Shown: positions 26,215 through 35,342, counted from the stretch's first letter. The stretch is DNA of 64,000 nucleotides from Solirubrobacter sp963792915 (GCA_963792915.1 CAWBYD010000007.1:248001-312000), one strand, 5' to 3'. The notes: generated from the letters alone by a model not told the origin. Made by a program: numbers and translations.

Positions 26215-26909
26215 TTTCTCCGACCGAGTTCGGCGGCGTCGTGCGCGACGCGCTGCCCGACCAGATCGCCGCGCGGCTGATCGAGCTGATCCGCGAGCGC
26301 CGCCTGCGGGCGGGCGACCGGCTGCCGCCCGAGCGCGAGCTGGCGGCGTCGATGGGCGTGTCGCGCTCCTCCCTGCGCGAGGCGCTGCGCGCGCTCTCGA
26401 TGATCGGCGTCACCGAGATGCGCCATGGCGACGGCACGTACCTCTCCTCGCTCGAGCCGGCGAGCCTGATGCGCTCGGTCGGGCTCGTGCTGGAGCTCTC
26501 GGAGAGCGGGATGGAGGAGCTGTTCGAAGCGCGCAAGCTCGTCGAGCCGGGGCTCGCGGCGCTGGCCGCGAGGCGCATCGATCCCGCACAGCTGCCGGCG
26601 CTGCACCGCTGCGTCGAGGTCTCCGAGCGCTCGGTCGGCGACCACGAGGCGTTCATGCGCACGGACCTCGAGCTGCACGACCTCGTCGCCCGCGCCGCCG
26701 GAAACGCGATCCTGTCGCGGCTGATCGACTCGATCGGCAGCCTCGGGATCGCCAGCCGCCGCACCACCACCGCGATCCCCGGCGTCGAGGCGCAGACCGT
26801 GCACGATCACCGCGCGATCGTCGAGGCGCTCGAGGCGCGCGATCCCGACCGCGCCTACCGCGCCATGCTCACCCACCTGGAGAACGTCGAGAGGGCACGA
26901 ACGGCATGA
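26202..26909 (+). CDS. GntR-family (FadR/FCD type) transcriptional regulator
   Basis: 235 residues from the GTG at 26202; an ATG at 26181 would add 7 residues but place the operator and probable -10 inside the gene. The N-terminal winged helix (RAGDRLPPERELAASMGVSR, LREALRALSMIGV) is followed by an FCD ligand domain with metal-type residues (FMRTDLELHDLVARAAGN, HDHRAIVEALEARD). FCD regulators respond to small carboxylates. It heads the rightward operon by a 4-base overlap and is probably autoregulated. Confidence 0.9.
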   Translation: MVRPISPTEFGGVVRDALPDQIAARLIELIRERRLRAGDRLPPERELAASMGVSRSSLREALRALSMIGVTEMRHGDGTYLSSLEPASLMRSVGLVLELSESGMEELFEARKLVEPGLAALAARRIDPAQLPALHRCVEVSERSVGDHEAFMRTDLELHDLVARAAGNAILSRLIDSIGSLGIASRRTTTAIPGVEAQTVHDHRAIVEALEARDPDRAYRAMLTHLENVERARTA

Positions 26910-27547
26910 CCAGACCCGGCAAGATCGTGGCCATCGGGCTCAATTACCTGGATCACATCCGCGAATCCGGCGCGGCGGTGCCGGAGACGCCGCTGGTGTT
27001 CGCGAAGTTCCCGAGCAGCGTGATCGGCGACGGCGACGCGATCGTGATTCCGCCGGTCACCGAGCGGGTGGACTGGGAGGTGGAGCTGGCGGTGATCATC
27101 GGCGAGCGCGCGACGCGGGTCGCCAAGGAGGACGCTCTGGGCCACGTCTCGGGCTATACCGTCGCCAACGACGTCTCCGCGCGCGACCTGCAGTTCGCCG
27201 ACGGCCAGTGGGTGCGCGGCAAGAGCCTGGACACGTTCTGCCCGCTCGGCCCGCGCGTCGTGCCGGCGGCGGAGATCCCCGACCCGCAGCAGCTGCGGCT
27301 GATCTGCCGCGTCAACGGCGAGGTCATGCAGGACGCGACGACCGACCTGATGGTGTTCGACGTCGCGACGCTGATCAGCCACTGCTCGCACTCGTTCACG
27401 CTCGAGCCCGGCGACGTGATCCTCACGGGCACGCCCTGGGGCTGCGGCGAGTTCATGGACCCCAAGCGCTCCCTCAAGGACGGTGACGTCGTGGAATGCG
27501 AGATCGAGGGCATCGGGGTGCTGCGCAACCCGGTGCACGCGGCATGA
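26906..27547 (+). CDS. Fumarylacetoacetate hydrolase family protein
   Basis: 213 residues: FAH C-terminal-type fold with KIVAIGLNYLDHI, WEVELAVIIGERATRV, GYTVANDVSARDLQ and ILTGTPWGCG. The metal ligands Glu in DWEVELA and Asp in ANDVSARD are present. Members hydrolyse acylpyruvates, 2-oxohept-3-ene dioates or similar, or isomerise them. Here it may cleave a ring-opened product downstream of the molybdenum hydroxylase. ATG overlaps the regulator stop. Confidence 0.9.
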   Translation: MTRPGKIVAIGLNYLDHIRESGAAVPETPLVFAKFPSSVIGDGDAIVIPPVTERVDWEVELAVIIGERATRVAKEDALGHVSGYTVANDVSARDLQFADGQWVRGKSLDTFCPLGPRVVPAAEIPDPQQLRLICRVNGEVMQDATTDLMVFDVATLISHCSHSFTLEPGDVILTGTPWGCGEFMDPKRSLKDGDVVECEIEGIGVLRNPVHAA

Positions 27548-28272
27548 ACGTCCTGGTCCCCGAGTCGGTCCCCGAGGTGGTCGCCGCGCTCGGCGAGCGC
27601 CGCTACCTGATCGCCGGCGGGACGCTCGTGATGCCCGCCGTCAACACCCAGCCCACGGACGTCGAGGCGCTCGTCAGCCTGCGCCGCGCCGGCCTGTCCG
27701 GCGTGCGCGTCGAGGACGGCGTGGCGACGATCGGCGCCGCGACGCCGTTCTCGCGCGTGGACCTGCCGTTCCTGGCGAGCGCGATCGACTCGATCGGCTC
27801 CCCCACGCTGCGCAACCTCGCCACGGTCGGCGGCAACCTGTTCGCGCGCGCGCCGTACGGCGACTTCGCGGTCTGCCTGTACGCACTGGACGCCGAGGCG
27901 GAGGTCGAGGGCACCGGCTGGGTCGGCGTCGCCGAGGCGCGCGGGCTGGTCACCGCCGTGCGCTTCCACGTGCCGGACGAGAGCGAGTGGTTCTACACGA
28001 AGGCGATGCGGCGGCGCCAGAACTCGGCCTCGATCGTCACCGTCGCCGCGGTCATGCGCGAGGGCTACGCGACGCTCGCGCTGGGCGGCGTGGCGCCGCG
28101 CCCGGTGCGCGCCACTGCCGCCGAGGCGTTCCTGCGCGACGGCGACATCGCCGCCGCCGCCGAGGCCGCGCTCGAGGCCATCGACCCCGACGACGACGCG
28201 TACGCCAGCGCGTGGTATCGCCGCCGCGTGGTGCCCGTCCACATCCGCCGGGCATTGGAGAGGAGAGCCTGA
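27544..28272 (+). CDS. Molybdenum hydroxylase FAD-binding (medium) subunit
   Basis: 242 residues; AGGTLVMPAVN (FAD pyrophosphate loop), IGAATPFSRVD and LRNLATVGGNLFARAPYGD are motifs of the CoxM/xanthine dehydrogenase FAD subunit. It is shorter than the usual 280-290 residues. It passes electrons from the iron-sulfur subunit to an acceptor. ATG overlaps the FAH stop, and the operon order FAD, FeS, then Mo subunits is typical. Confidence 0.9.
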   Translation: MNVLVPESVPEVVAALGERRYLIAGGTLVMPAVNTQPTDVEALVSLRRAGLSGVRVEDGVATIGAATPFSRVDLPFLASAIDSIGSPTLRNLATVGGNLFARAPYGDFAVCLYALDAEAEVEGTGWVGVAEARGLVTAVRFHVPDESEWFYTKAMRRRQNSASIVTVAAVMREGYATLALGGVAPRPVRATAAEAFLRDGDIAAAAEAALEAIDPDDDAYASAWYRRRVVPVHIRRALERRA

Positions 28273-28751
28273 TGCCGTCCACCGTCATCGAACTCGACGT
28301 CAACGGCGAGCCGCAGGAGTTCCTCGCGCCGCCGGCCTGGACGCTGCTGGCCGCGCTGCGCGACGCGCTCGGCCTGACCGCCGCCAAGCGCGGCTGCGCC
28401 CAGGGCACGTGCGGGACGTGCACGGTGCTGCTCGACGGCGAGCCGGTGCTCGCGTGCCTGATCCCGGTCGAGACGATCCAGGGCGCGTCGGTGCGCACGC
28501 TCGAGGGCGTCGCCGACGGCACGGAGCTCGACGCCGTGCAGGCCGCGTTCCTGGAGGGCTTCGCGACGCAGTGCGGATTCTGCACGCCCGGGATGATCAT
28601 GGCCGCCGAGGCGCTGCTGGACGCGAACCCGTCGCCGACGCGCGAGGACGTCGTGCGCGCGATCTCCGGCAACGTCTGCCGCTGCACCGGCTACGAGAGC
28701 ATCATCCGGGCGATCCTCGACGCCGCCGAGCGCCGGGCGGTGACGGCATGA
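28272..28751 (+). CDS. Molybdenum hydroxylase [2Fe-2S] (small) subunit
   Basis: 159 residues with a plant-ferredoxin-type cluster (Cys42, 47, 50, 62 in RGCAQGTCGTCTVLL...LAC) and a second all-helical cluster domain (Cys101, 104, 136, 138 in QCGFCTPGMIM and CRCTGYE). It relays electrons from the molybdenum site to FAD. AGGAGAG precedes the ATG, which overlaps the previous stop by one base. Confidence 0.95.
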   Translation: MPSTVIELDVNGEPQEFLAPPAWTLLAALRDALGLTAAKRGCAQGTCGTCTVLLDGEPVLACLIPVETIQGASVRTLEGVADGTELDAVQAAFLEGFATQCGFCTPGMIMAAEALLDANPSPTREDVVRAISGNVCRCTGYESIIRAILDAAERRAVTA

Positions 28752-30064
28752 CCGTCATCGGCCAGCCCGTCCAGCGCCTCGACGCGCTCGGGCACGTCAC
28801 CGGCCGCACGCAGTTCTTCGAGGACCTCAACCCGAAGGGCTTGGCGCACGTGAAGATCGCGCGCTCGGCGCGCGACCACGCGCTGCTGCGCTCGGTCGAC
28901 GTCGCGCCCGCACTCGCCGTGCCGGGCGTGCTGCGGGTGCTCACGCATACCGACGTGCCGGCGAACTGGTACACGATCCTGCGCCTGATCGGGGTCGAGC
29001 CCAACGACGAGCCCGTGCTGGCCGAGGACCGCGTGCTCTACCGCGGCGAGCCGATCGCCGCCGTGGTCGCGACCAGCGAGGCCGCCGCGCTGGCCGGCGC
29101 CGCCGCGGTCGCGGTCGACTACGAGGACCGGCCTGCGGTGCTCGACGTCGAGGCGGCGATCGACTCCGAGACGATCATCAAGCCGCACGGGACCAACTAC
29201 TTCATCTACGAGGGACACCACTGCCGGCGGATCCGCTTCGGCGACGTCGAGCAGGGCTTCGCGCAGGCCGACCACGTCTTCGAGCACCGCTACCAGTCCT
29301 CGCCGATCGAGCACGCCCCGACCGAGACCACCGGCTGCATCGTGGTCCCGCAGGACGACGGGCGGCTGCGCATCCACTCCGATACGCAGGCGTGCTTCTT
29401 CACGCTCGACAACACGGCGCTGATCCTCGACGTGCCGTTCGGCAAGCTGCGCGTGGTCGGCGGGACGGTCGGCGGCGGCTTCGGCGGCAAGGTCGACGTG
29501 ATGGTCGAGCCGCTGGCCTGCATCGCCGCGCTGGCCACCAACCGGCCGGTGAAGTTCGTCTACTCGCGCGCCGAGGAGATGCAGGTCTCCTCCCCGCGCG
29601 CGGCCGAGCGGATCTACATCAAGGACGGAGTGATGGCCGATGGGCGGATCGTCGCGCGCCAGATCCGGCTGTTCGTCGATTCCGGGGCGTATTCGCGCCA
29701 CAGTCCCTACGGCACCACCAAGGCGGCGGCGCACCTGCCCGGCCCGTACACGATCCCGAACGTCCACGCCGACTGCTGGTGCGTCTACACGAACCGCACG
29801 CCGTCGAGCGCGATGCGCGGCTTCGGCGTGACGATCGCCGACTTCGCGCTCGAGTCCCAGATGGACCGCGTGGCGCGGGCGATCGGCATCGACCCGTGGG
29901 AGTTCCGGCTCATCAACGCCTACCGCGACGGTGACGTCAAGGCGCACCGCAAGGTCGCCGAGGGCACGGCGCTGATCGAGGTGATCCAGCGCGCGGCCGA
30001 ACTGGTCGGGCACGAGCTGCCGGCTTCGCTGCGCGCGCTCTCGTCGACCCAGGAGCGATCATGA
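28748..30064 (+). CDS. Molybdenum hydroxylase large subunit, N-terminal polypeptide
   Basis: 438 residues covering the aldehyde oxidase/xanthine dehydrogenase a/b hammerhead and first molybdopterin-binding domain: GRTQFFEDL, VLYRGEPIAAVVA, GGTVGGGFGGKVDVMVEP and TPSSAMRGFGVTIADFALE. The CO-dehydrogenase loop AYXCSFR is absent, so it is a hydroxylase. The polypeptide stops where one-piece large subunits continue; the rest is the next gene, which overlaps by 4 bases. Split large subunits are known in nicotinate dehydrogenase (NdhL/NdhM). Confidence 0.92.
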   Translation: MTVIGQPVQRLDALGHVTGRTQFFEDLNPKGLAHVKIARSARDHALLRSVDVAPALAVPGVLRVLTHTDVPANWYTILRLIGVEPNDEPVLAEDRVLYRGEPIAAVVATSEAAALAGAAAVAVDYEDRPAVLDVEAAIDSETIIKPHGTNYFIYEGHHCRRIRFGDVEQGFAQADHVFEHRYQSSPIEHAPTETTGCIVVPQDDGRLRIHSDTQACFFTLDNTALILDVPFGKLRVVGGTVGGGFGGKVDVMVEPLACIAALATNRPVKFVYSRAEEMQVSSPRAAERIYIKDGVMADGRIVARQIRLFVDSGAYSRHSPYGTTKAAAHLPGPYTIPNVHADCWCVYTNRTPSSAMRGFGVTIADFALESQMDRVARAIGIDPWEFRLINAYRDGDVKAHRKVAEGTALIEVIQRAAELVGHELPASLRALSSTQERS

Positions 30065-31068
30065 GCAAGCTGCGCGGGCGCGGGTTCGCGTCGGTGAACT
30101 ACCCGACCGGCATGAACCTGGGCGGCGATCCGTCCCAGGCGCTGATCCACGCCACCACGACCGGGAGCTTCGTCGTCTCGCTGAGCTCGGTCGACCTCGG
30201 CCAGGGGCTCAAGACCGTCGTCGCCCAGTGCGCGGCGGAGACGCTCGGGCTGCCGTTCGAGAACATCATCATCGACACCGCCGACACCGACACCGGGCCG
30301 CACTGCATGGGCACGTTCGCCTCGCGCGGCACGCACCGCGTCGGCAACGCGGTGATCATGGCCGCGCGCGAGGCGCGCGAGGTGATGCTCGAGGCCGCCG
30401 CCGACGAGCTGGAGGTCGACGCCGAGGACCTCGAGACCGACGGCACCGGCTTCATCAAGGTCAAGGGCTCCTCCGAGAAGAAGATCCACATCGTCGACCT
30501 CGCGCTGGCCGCGCACTTCAAGCAGGGCCGCACGATCTCGGGCCGCGGGATCTTCCTCAAGGAGAAGTCCGAGCCGGTGCCCGAGACGGGCGAGATGGAC
30601 CCGGACTCCTGCCACGCGCACGCCTGCACGGTGGCCGACGTGGAGGTCGACGACGAGACCGGCGTCGTCGAGGTGCTGGCGATGTACAACGTCTACGAGG
30701 TCGGCAACGCGCTCAACCCGGCGATGGCGACCCAGCAGATCGAGGGCGGCGCGTGGATGGGGATCTCGCACGCGCTGTTCGAGACGACCGAGCCGTACTA
30801 CCCGGCGCGCGAGCACGGGGCCACGGACTTCAGCGAGTACCTGATGCCCGGCCCGGCCGACAACGCCGCGATGGAGAGCGTGATCATCGGCCGCCCGGCC
30901 GCCAACGGGCCGTTCGGCGCCAAGGGGATCGGCGAGATGACCGCCAACGCCCCGATCGGAGCGATCGCCAACGCGATCTACGACGCCTGCGGCGTGCGCC
31001 TGGAGCGCATGCCCTTCACCCCCGAGCAGGTCCTGCGGGGCCTGGACGCACTCAAGGAGACCGCCTGA
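30061..31068 (+). CDS. Molybdenum hydroxylase large subunit, C-terminal polypeptide
   Basis: 335 residues matching the second molybdopterin-binding domain: VDLGQGLKTVVAQ, ASRGTHRVGNAV, VEVDDETGVVEVL and GPFGAKGIGEMTANAP with the base-catalyst Glu at about 292. With the preceding gene it makes one active site. The overlap ATGA with the upstream gene keeps the two halves in equal amounts. The substrate is probably a heterocycle, purine-like compound or aldehyde. Confidence 0.92.
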   Translation: MSKLRGRGFASVNYPTGMNLGGDPSQALIHATTTGSFVVSLSSVDLGQGLKTVVAQCAAETLGLPFENIIIDTADTDTGPHCMGTFASRGTHRVGNAVIMAAREAREVMLEAAADELEVDAEDLETDGTGFIKVKGSSEKKIHIVDLALAAHFKQGRTISGRGIFLKEKSEPVPETGEMDPDSCHAHACTVADVEVDDETGVVEVLAMYNVYEVGNALNPAMATQQIEGGAWMGISHALFETTEPYYPAREHGATDFSEYLMPGPADNAAMESVIIGRPAANGPFGAKGIGEMTANAPIGAIANAIYDACGVRLERMPFTPEQVLRGLDALKETA

Positions 31069-31370
31069 TGCTGAAGTTGATCTCGCTGATGAAGCGCAAG
31101 GACGGGATGACCAAGGAGGAGTTCATCCAGTGGGCGACCGTGGACCACGCCCCGTTCGCGCGCGAGATCCCGGGCATGCGCAAGTACGTCGTCAACGTCA
31201 CCGAGGCCGCGGACGCGCCGTACGACGCGGCCAACGAGATGTGGTTCGACGACGAGGACGCGCGCGCGGCCGGCTTCGCCTCGGACGCGGGGAAGGCGGC
31301 GGGCGGCGACGCGGCCGCGCACACGTCCGAGCGCATCCACCTCAAGACCACCGAGTACCCGCAGTTCTAG
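31068..31370 (+). CDS. EthD-family small protein
   Basis: 100 residues with the EthD dimeric alpha/beta-barrel pattern: LKLISLMKRKDGMTKEEFIQ, HAPFAREIPGMRKYVVN and MWFDDEDARAAGFAS. EthD-like proteins occur beside catabolic oxygenases and hydroxylases, and some are isomerases or lactonases; the role here is not known. The start overlaps the preceding stop by one base, and the stop TAG overlaps the next GTG. Confidence 0.85.
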   Translation: MLKLISLMKRKDGMTKEEFIQWATVDHAPFAREIPGMRKYVVNVTEAADAPYDAANEMWFDDEDARAAGFASDAGKAAGGDAAAHTSERIHLKTTEYPQF

Positions 31371-32206
31371 TGCCGGCGCCGCAGTCCGTGGAGGAATTGG
31401 AGCGCGCGCTCGCCGAGCAGCGCTACTTCGCCGACGAGGGGCTGCTGACCGCCATCCACCTCGCGCTCGTCCTCGGCCGCCCGCTGGCGCTCGAGGGCGA
31501 GCCGGGCGTCGGCAAGACCGAGGTGGCGAAGGTGCTGGCCGCCGTGCTCGGCCGCACGCTCATCCGGTTGCAGTGCTACGAAGGGCTCGACGCGGCGCAG
31601 GCGCTGTATGAGTGGGATCACCCGAAGCAGCTGCTCTACGCGCGCTCCGAGCAGCCCGGCGACCTCTACGACGAGCGCTTCCTGCTCGAGCGGCCGCTGC
31701 TGCGCGCCGTGCGCTCGCAGGGCGCGGTGCTGCTGATCGACGAGATCGACCGCGCGGACAGCGAGTTCGAGGCGTTCCTGCTCGAGTTCCTGAGCGACTT
31801 CCAGATCACGATCCCGGAGCTCGGGACGATCCGCGCCGCGACGCCGCCGGTCGTCGTCATGACGTCCAACCGCACGCGCGAGCTGCACGACGCCCTCAAG
31901 CGCCGCTGCCTCTACCACTGGATCCCATTCCCGGACGCCGAGCGCGAGCGGCGGATCATCGAGGCCAAGGCGCCGGGGCTCAGCGAGGCCGCGGCGGCCT
32001 CGCTGGTCGAGGCCGTGAGCAGCGTCCGCGGCCTGCGGCTGATCAAGCCGCCCGGCGTGGCAGAGACGATCGAATGGGCGCTCGGCGCCGCGGTGCTGGC
32101 CGACTCGGGCTCGGACTGGCCGACGGCGCTGCGGCGCTCGCTCGGCCTGCTGCTCAAGGAGGCCGAGGACGTGGCGGCCGCGGCGGAGCTGCTGGGCGCG
32201 GCGTGA
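31370..32206 (+). CDS. MoxR/CoxD-like AAA+ ATPase
   Basis: 278 residues. Walker A GEPGVGKTEVAK, Walker B VLLIDEIDRAD, sensor 1 MTSNRTREL and an arginine finger region RCLYHWIPFPD. MoxR-type ATPases act with VWA proteins as metal-centre chaperones; CoxD is needed for the CO dehydrogenase molybdenum site. The position between the hydroxylase and the CoxE-like gene supports maturation of this hydroxylase. GTG start overlapping the EthD stop. Confidence 0.9.
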   Translation: MPAPQSVEELERALAEQRYFADEGLLTAIHLALVLGRPLALEGEPGVGKTEVAKVLAAVLGRTLIRLQCYEGLDAAQALYEWDHPKQLLYARSEQPGDLYDERFLLERPLLRAVRSQGAVLLIDEIDRADSEFEAFLLEFLSDFQITIPELGTIRAATPPVVVMTSNRTRELHDALKRRCLYHWIPFPDAERERRIIEAKAPGLSEAAAASLVEAVSSVRGLRLIKPPGVAETIEWALGAAVLADSGSDWPTALRRSLGLLLKEAEDVAAAAELLGAA

Positions 32207-33303
32207 GCGCCGCCGAGGCCCACCTGCACGCGTTCCTGTCCGCGCTCGGGCCGGTGCCCGGCAAGCGAGAGGACTTCCTGACCGCGCTCGCGCACGAGCC
32301 GCCGGCCAGCCTCGACCGGCTGTACTGGCTCGCGCGCGTCACGCTCGTCTCCCGGCTCGAGGACATCGCGTTCTTCGACGCGGTCTTCGCCGCGTACTTC
32401 CGCGGCGGCGCGCTGCCCGCCGAGGCGCCCGCCGACGAGCACGGCGACGCGCCGGCGCCCAGCGGCGACGGCGAGCTCGGCGCGATCGAGTGGGCCGAGG
32501 GGTCCGGCAAGGACGCCAGCCCGCTGGACCTGCGCCACGCGCGTCGCTTCGACCCCGCCGAGGACCGCGAGGCGCTGCGCGAGCTGACGCGCGCGCTGCC
32601 CGCGGCGCTCCCGCGCGTCGCCGCGCGCCGGCGCCGGCGGGCCAGGCGCGGCGAGCTCGACCTGCGCCGCACGCTGCGGGAGTCGGTCGCGGGCGAGATC
32701 ACGCGGCTGCGCTGGCGCGCGAAGCCCCAGCGGTTGCGGCCGGTGCTGCTGCTGATCGACGTCTCGGGCTCGCAGCGCGAGCATTCCCCCGACTACCTGC
32801 GCTTCGCCCACGCCGTGCTCGCGGTGGCCGACCGCGGCGAGGCGTTCACGTTCGGGACGCGGCTCACGCGGGTGACGGCGCAGCTGCGGCGCGGCGATGT
32901 CGACGACGCGCTCGCCGCGCTCGCCGGGACGATCCAGGACGCCGACGGCGGCACGAACATCGGCGCCGCGCTGGAGACGTTCCTCGCGACCGGGCGCTAC
33001 CTCGCGCGGGCGCGGGGCGCGCTGATCATCGTGCTGTCCGACGGCCTGGAGCGCGGCGATCCGGCCCGGATGGCGCGCGCCGTCGAGCGACTGGGGCGGC
33101 TCGGCCACCGGCTCGTGTGGTGGACGCCGCTCGGCAGCGATCCGACCTACCAGCCGCTGACCCGCGGCATGCGTGCGATCCTGCCGGCGCTGGACCGGCT
33201 CGCGGGCGCGCACGACCTGCCCACCCTGCTCGCGGAGGTGCAGCGCGTCCCGGCGACCTGCGCGCGCCCACGCCGGCTCGCGATCGGAGACTGGACCCCG
33301 TGA
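32203..33303 (+). CDS. CoxE-like von Willebrand factor A domain protein
   Basis: 366 residues, GTG overlapping the ATPase stop. The C-terminal half is a VWA domain with a complete MIDAS motif (LLLIDVSGSQREHS, then ADGGTNIG, then VLSDGLERGDP); the N-terminal half is helical with a basic stretch of RRRRRARRG. CoxE-type proteins work with the MoxR ATPase in inserting or activating the Mo cofactor site. It probably has this role for the four-polypeptide hydroxylase. Confidence 0.9.
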   Translation: MSAAEAHLHAFLSALGPVPGKREDFLTALAHEPPASLDRLYWLARVTLVSRLEDIAFFDAVFAAYFRGGALPAEAPADEHGDAPAPSGDGELGAIEWAEGSGKDASPLDLRHARRFDPAEDREALRELTRALPAALPRVAARRRRRARRGELDLRRTLRESVAGEITRLRWRAKPQRLRPVLLLIDVSGSQREHSPDYLRFAHAVLAVADRGEAFTFGTRLTRVTAQLRRGDVDDALAALAGTIQDADGGTNIGAALETFLATGRYLARARGALIIVLSDGLERGDPARMARAVERLGRLGHRLVWWTPLGSDPTYQPLTRGMRAILPALDRLAGAHDLPTLLAEVQRVPATCARPRRLAIGDWTP

Positions 33304-34178
33304 TCGTCGACTCCCATCACCACCTGTGGCGCGTCCAGGATCTCGCGTGGCTGCAGGGCCCGATGCTGCCGCGCATCTTCGGCCCCTACGAGCCGATCCG
33401 GCGCGACTACCTGGCCGCGGAGTACATCGCCGACGCCACCGCCTGCGGGATCGAGCGCTCCGTCTACGTGCAGGCCAACTGGCCGCTGGAGCGCTCGCTC
33501 GACGAGGTCCGCTGGGTGCAGGGCGTCCACGAGCAGAGCGGCTGGCCGCACGCGATCGTCGGCTCGGCGGACCTGTTCGACCCCGCGGCCGGCGAGACGC
33601 TCGCCGCCCAGGCCGAGGCGTCGCCACTGCTGCGCGGCACGCGCCTGCAGCTGCACTGGCACGAGCACGAGCCCTACCGCTACGCCTCCGGCCCGCGGCG
33701 GATGCACGACCCGGTGTTCCGCGAGAACATCGCCGGGCTCGCGCGCTACGGCTGGCTGTTCGAGCTGCAGGTGTTCGCGCCGCAGATGGCCGATGCGGCG
33801 CGGTTCGTCGCGGACTTCCCGGACACGACGTTCGTGCTCGTGCACACGGGGATGCTCGAGAGCACGGCGCCCGAGCACGTCGAGCCGTGGCGCGCCGGCC
33901 TCGAACGGCTCGCCGCCGCGCCCAACGTCGTCACCAAGCTCACCGGCCAGGGCACGTTCTGCCACAAGGTCGACCCCGAGATCATCGGCCTCGTCGCCGG
34001 CACGGCGCTCGAGCTGTTCGGGCCCGGCCGCTGCATGTTCGGGACGAACTTCCCCGTGGAGCAGATCTGGACGGACATGAAGACGCTCGTGGACGCCTGG
34101 GTCGCGGCGATCCCGGCCGACGTGGCGCAATCGGTGCTCTGTGACACCGCCCGCCGGGTGTATAGGCTCGATGGTTGA
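33300..34178 (+). CDS. Amidohydrolase (TIM-barrel metal-dependent hydrolase)
   Basis: 292 residues; VDSHHHLWRVQDL gives the HxH metal site at the N-terminus, VLVHTGM the next His and MFGTNFPVEQIW the Asp/Asn-type segment of COG3618-like lactonases and decarboxylases. It resembles fuconolactonase/2-pyrone-4,6-dicarboxylate lactonase-type enzymes. In this operon it may hydrolyse a lactone made from the ring compound. GTG overlaps the CoxE-like stop. Confidence 0.88.
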   Translation: MIVDSHHHLWRVQDLAWLQGPMLPRIFGPYEPIRRDYLAAEYIADATACGIERSVYVQANWPLERSLDEVRWVQGVHEQSGWPHAIVGSADLFDPAAGETLAAQAEASPLLRGTRLQLHWHEHEPYRYASGPRRMHDPVFRENIAGLARYGWLFELQVFAPQMADAARFVADFPDTTFVLVHTGMLESTAPEHVEPWRAGLERLAAAPNVVTKLTGQGTFCHKVDPEIIGLVAGTALELFGPGRCMFGTNFPVEQIWTDMKTLVDAWVAAIPADVAQSVLCDTARRVYRLDG

Positions 34179-35332
34179 TGGATCGCACGGTTCAACAGTC
34201 CGCTGAGCTGGTCTCCGGCTGGCTGCGGGAAGGCCGGCGCGTGGTCGCCGGGTCGCTGGTCGAGGTCGAGGGCTCCTCGCCGCTCGACGTCGGCGCCAGC
34301 ATGTACATCTCCGACGGCGAGATCGAGGGCTCGGTCACCGGCGGCTGCGTCGAGGGCGCGGTCGCCGAGGCGGCGTTCGAGATCCTCGAGACCGAAGGGC
34401 CGCCGCGGCTCGTCCGCTACGGGATCTCCGACGAGCTGGCCGGCACCGTCGGCCTGATGTGCGGCGGGATCGTCCACATCTTCATCCACGAGCTGCGCGA
34501 CGACGCCCGCACAGCGCACCTGCGCTACCTCGAGGCGATCGTCTCCGACCGGCCCGCGGCGCTGGCCACGCTGCTCGACGGCGAGAACGCCGGCGCCAAG
34601 CTCTACACCGACGCCGAGACCCACGTCGGCAGCTTCGGCGTGACCAGGCTGCTCGAGGCCAACGTCGAGCGCGAGTCGCGCGGCCTGCTGGCCGAGGGGC
34701 GCTCCACGATCCGGTCCTTCGGCGAGGACGGCGCCTCGCTCGGCAGCGGCCTGCGCGTGCACGTCGCCGCCAACGCCGAGCCGCCGCGCATGATCGTCTT
34801 CGGCGCGATCGACTTCTCCGCCGCGCTGGCGCCGCTCGCCGCCGGCCTCGGCTACAAGGTCACGATCGCCGACCCGCGGCGGGCGTTCCTGGCCTCGCCG
34901 CGCTTCTCGGCGAATGCCGACACCATCGCGGCCTGGCCGGACGCGGTGCTCGCGGACGCCGAGCTCAGCGCGCGCGACGCCGTGCTGGTGTTCACGCACG
35001 ACCCCAAGCTCGACGTTCCCGCCGTCGTGGCGGCGCTCGCGACCGAGGCGGGCTACATCGGCGCGCTCGGGAGCCGCAAGACCACCGCGGATCGCGAGCG
35101 GCGGCTGCGCGAGGTCGGGGTGACCGACGCCCAGCTGGCGCGCCTGTTCGCCCCCTGCGGGCTGGACATCGGCGCCGCCACGGTCGAGGAGACGGCGGTC
35201 GCGGTGCTGGCCGAGATCGTCGCGATGCGCGCCGGGCGCGCGGGCCGGCCGCTGCGCGAGGGCGAGGGCTCGATCCGGCACGCCGACGCCCAGGAAGCCA
35301 AAACGCCCGCCGAGGTGGCTCGTGTGAATTAG
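34178..35332 (+). CDS. XdhC/CoxI-family molybdenum cofactor insertion protein
   Basis: 384 residues. XdhC N-terminal segment GSSPLDVGASMYISDGEIEG, SVTGGCVEGAVAEAAFEIL with the conserved Cys, and a C-terminal Rossmann domain with IGALGSRKTTADRERRLRE. XdhC binds Mo cofactor, promotes its sulfuration and gives it to the hydroxylase. ATG chosen at 34178, overlapping the amidohydrolase TGA; TAGGCT lies 9 bases upstream, so it may also have its own leaderless promoter. Confidence 0.93.
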   Translation: MDRTVQQSAELVSGWLREGRRVVAGSLVEVEGSSPLDVGASMYISDGEIEGSVTGGCVEGAVAEAAFEILETEGPPRLVRYGISDELAGTVGLMCGGIVHIFIHELRDDARTAHLRYLEAIVSDRPAALATLLDGENAGAKLYTDAETHVGSFGVTRLLEANVERESRGLLAEGRSTIRSFGEDGASLGSGLRVHVAANAEPPRMIVFGAIDFSAALAPLAAGLGYKVTIADPRRAFLASPRFSANADTIAAWPDAVLADAELSARDAVLVFTHDPKLDVPAVVAALATEAGYIGALGSRKTTADRERRLREVGVTDAQLARLFAPCGLDIGAATVEETAVAVLAEIVAMRAGRAGRPLREGEGSIRHADAQEAKTPAEVARVN

Positions 35333-35342
35333 GGTTGCTCTC

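Noticed and set aside
28748..31068. Carbon monoxide dehydrogenase large subunit, suggested by CoxD/CoxE-like neighbours
   Set aside because: The AYXCSFR active-site loop is absent; the region reads SAMRGFG as in other molybdenum hydroxylases, and the large subunit is split.
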